Of a stretch of 64,000 bases of DNA, positions 62,083-64,000 are shown piece after piece. A program made the position numbers and the translations under genes. A model generated the notes under the pieces. It worked only from the letters and a program-made list of their open reading frames with translations, was not told where the DNA came from and searched no databases. Source of the stretch: JABMPJ01 sp964345005 (lineage in GTDB: Bacteria > Verrucomicrobiota > Kiritimatiellia > UBA8416 > JABMPJ01); assembly GCA_964345005.1 (NCBI GenBank), contig CAYFPQ010000002.1, forward strand, positions 1 through 64,000, in the 5' to 3' direction. Position 1 is the stretch's first letter. Each line of letters begins with the position of its first letter.

Positions 62083-63269
62083 GCTGCTGTCTCCTCGCTA
62101 TCTCTGGGTGCCGGGAGGGTCAGTGTAACCAGTGTGCCATGGCCGCCGGTCGAGCTGAATACGAGCGCACCACCGTGATTCTCGGCAATCTGCCGCGAAA
62201 TCGACAGCCCGAGCCCGGTACCACCCGTATCGTGCTTAGTTGTGAAGAAGGGATCGGTAACCTGCGGCAGCGACTCCGGCGGAATACCCTCGCCCTCGTC
62301 CTGCACCGTAATGTACACCTCGTGTGCAGCCGGGCTATAGGCCGTTGACAACGTAATTCCGCAGTCCCGATTCGGAAGGGCCTGGCAGGCATTGCTGAGC
62401 AAGTTGATAACCACCTGCTCGATACGACGGGCCGTACCCCTGACAGAGGGCAGATCATCGGCGCATTTCAGCTTGAAGTTGTGCGTGGCCTTACGAATGG
62501 TTACACCCATCAAGTTGGCGGCGCTCTGCACGATAGCGTTGACGTCAAACAGGTCCAGCACGACCCCATCATCCCTGCGGGCATAGCACTTCAGGTCGGT
62601 AACCAGTCGATTGATCCGCTCCGCCGCACGGTAGCAGGATGCCACCATCTCCGGAATGTCTTCACGGATCTCGCTGTAGCTGCCGATACTCAAGTCGAAA
62701 TCGCCTTCCTTCTCCTTGCGTTCGTCGAGGATGGGTCTCAGGTCTTCGACGATGCGCTGTAGTGTCTTCAGGCTGAGCAACATCACGTTGTTCGGATTGC
62801 TGACCTCGTGCGCCACACCGGAAACCAGTGTGCCAAGCGCGGCGAGCTTCTGCGCCTGTACGAGCTGGGCTTCAGCACGCTTCTGCTCGGTAATGTCCTG
62901 CCGAGTGACGATGGCCCCTTGCGTGAACGGGGCGATCGTGAACGAAAAGATATGTCCCCCGGAGCGGACATCGGAGACCTCGCGCACAATGTTCAGATCG
63001 AGCGCCTTCTTCAGCTCGCCCTTCATGATCAGGTCACAATCCGAATCGCCGGAAAAAAGTGACTTGCCCAAGTCGGGGAGAGGATCATGGGCGTGGCGGC
63101 GGGCCAGGTTGCTCTTCACGACCCTGCCCTCGCGATCGACAATTGTGATGGCGGACGGGTTGTGCTGGAAGAGCGCAAAATTGAACTCCTCCTTTTCGTG
63201 GCACTCACGCAGGACCCTGCCTAGATCAAGCGTCTCCGCGGTAGTGGCGTTATCGTTCTTTTCCGTCAT
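62079..63269 (-). CDS. PAS-domain histidine kinase
   Basis: 396 residues. A PAS domain (~30-140: NPSAITIVDREG) precedes HisKA with LVSGVAHEVSNPNNVMLLSL and a HATPase with NLLSNACQAL, DEGEGIPPE and GTGLGLSI. There are no membrane helices. The ATG at 63269 has GGAG eight bases upstream; an upstream TTG at 63278 is weaker. It pairs with the activator encoded next. Confidence 0.9.
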   Translation of the reverse strand: MTEKNDNATTAETLDLGRVLRECHEKEEFNFALFQHNPSAITIVDREGRVVKSNLARRHAHDPLPDLGKSLFSGDSDCDLIMKGELKKALDLNIVREVSDVRSGGHIFSFTIAPFTQGAIVTRQDITEQKRAEAQLVQAQKLAALGTLVSGVAHEVSNPNNVMLLSLKTLQRIVEDLRPILDERKEKEGDFDLSIGSYSEIREDIPEMVASCYRAAERINRLVTDLKCYARRDDGVVLDLFDVNAIVQSAANLMGVTIRKATHNFKLKCADDLPSVRGTARRIEQVVINLLSNACQALPNRDCGITLSTAYSPAAHEVYITVQDEGEGIPPESLPQVTDPFFTTKHDTGGTGLGLSISRQIAENHGGALVFSSTGGHGTLVTLTLPAPRDSEETAA

Positions 63270-63319
63270 GACCAACACTCCGTGTTCGGGATTGAAACAT
63301 ACTACCGAGTCGATTGGAT

Positions 63320-64000
63320 CTATGCAATCCCTCGTCGTTCACGCCGGTATTTTGCCGGCGTGGTTCCGGTCATCTCTCTGAACTGGCGCGTGAAGAAGCT
63401 TTGGTCGGAGAACCCGACCTCGTATGCGATCTCGGCACAGGTCAGCGAGGACTCCTCAAGGAGATGGCGTGCCCTTTCGGTGCGGAGCCGTTTGACGTGC
63501 TGCAGAATGGTTCGGCCGGTGACGTCCTTGACCATGTGCGCGATGCGGAACGTGCTGAGACCTACGTGCTCGGCCACATCATCAAGGCGCAGCTCTTCGG
63601 TGTAGTGTTCGGCAATATAGTCGAGCGCCTTGCGAACCTTCTTGTTGGTACGTCCATAGCCCTGCTCGAAGATGCTGTCCATGAAATCGTCCAGTGCCTG
63701 TCGCACGACTTTGCAGAGCGCTTCGAATCCCTCCGTGTTGAATACTTGCTCCATCCACTTCTGCTGCCGCTCGAGCAGGGGCTCGAGCAGGGGGCTGTCT
63801 TCAACCGCTGCACGTACCAGATAGCCCATCATCTCGATAATGCGCGCACGGATTACTGCCTCGCGCGGGGAATAGAGATAGATGGCGGCGAGCATGGTGT
63901 TCAACATGCTGCGGGCGCCCGCCCGGTTGCCGACACGAATCAGCGAGAGCAGGATGCGCTCCTCTTCCAAGGGGTACGCACGGTCCGGCTGGCGCTTGCG
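63320..64000 (-). CDS. AraC-family regulator, paralogue of the 58374 gene (partial)
   Basis: The C-terminal ~226 residues of a gene that continues past the right edge. It carries the same linker as the other regulator (ERILLSLIRVGNRAGARSMLN versus ERMLLATIRTGDRPGARSLLN) and an AraC HTH with RLDDVAEHVGLSTFRIAHMV and YEVGFSDQSFFTRQFREMTGTTP. The two are paralogues with the same fold. The sensory domain is outside the window. Confidence 0.88.
   Translation of the reverse strand, partial: RKRQPDRAYPLEEERILLSLIRVGNRAGARSMLNTMLAAIYLYSPREAVIRARIIEMMGYLVRAAVEDSPLLEPLLERQQKWMEQVFNTEGFEALCKVVRQALDDFMDSIFEQGYGRTNKKVRKALDYIAEHYTEELRLDDVAEHVGLSTFRIAHMVKDVTGRTILQHVKRLRTERARHLLEESSLTCAEIAYEVGFSDQSFFTRQFREMTGTTPAKYRRERRGIA

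Overview
The window is a gene-dense, GC-rich bacterial chromosome segment. It looks like a Gram-negative member of the PVC group, most likely Kiritimatiellota or a close Verrucomicrobiota relative. That assignment is inference. It rests on large secreted proteases ending in FYRL-type tails, a DGDGLPDWWE-type linker, a PEP-CTERM protein, an SHD1-like secreted protein, several outer-membrane barrels and PocR/AraC-type regulators. No rRNA, complete tRNA or CRISPR array was seen.

Bases 1-14112 (+) read as a dissimilatory arsenate respiration island. It starts with the tail of a PhnD-like binding protein, a histidine kinase and a NarL-type regulator, which together look like an oxyanion-sensing triad. 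Next come a membrane-anchored 12-heme cytochrome, a Tat-exported molybdopterin reductase with the ArrA active-site fingerprint, its four-cluster ArrB partner and a TorD-like chaperone. These are followed by a phosphate-selective-type porin, a second outer-membrane protein, and a molybdenum cofactor cassette (MoaA-like protein, MOT1-like molybdate permease, MobB-MobA fusion). The cytochrome takes the place of the usual ArrC or CymA quinol oxidase.

Bases 14215-20231 (-) hold a six-gene sulfur-assimilation operon: metY, a ThiS-like carrier, an E1-like activating enzyme, a JAMM protease, a sulfite reductase fused to a TusA-like domain, and cysK. It matches the protein-thiocarboxylate route to homocysteine known from Wolinella succinogenes.

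Bases 20300-26320 are accessory: a subtilase coupled to a PEP-CTERM protein, gene remnants, a tRNA 3'-end fragment, a long nested hairpin, a lone receiver protein and a sugar-nucleotide reductase. Bases 26391-41876 carry apt, a large subtilase, an omptin-like protease, an MscS channel with a cyclic-nucleotide domain, a DUF362 protein, HU, a nucleotidyltransferase, a PAS/SpoIIE phosphatase with a STAS partner, then hflX-rsmI-msrB and an hsp20 with a probable sigma-54 promoter.

Bases 42096-44467 hold an XRE-ImmA/PIN pair, with a nuclease-like orphan next to it. Bases 44490-50715 encode cell-envelope proteins. Bases 50730-54369 (-) encode a LarA-like racemase, a UxuB-like reductase and 6-phosphogluconate dehydrogenase. 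The rest, to 64000, is rich in signalling: two kinase/sigma-54 activator pairs, two paralogous AraC regulators, a corrinoid-binding protein and a secreted caspase-like protein. Several small palindromic or MITE-like repeats sit between genes, and one of them reaches the stop codon of an ntrC-type gene.
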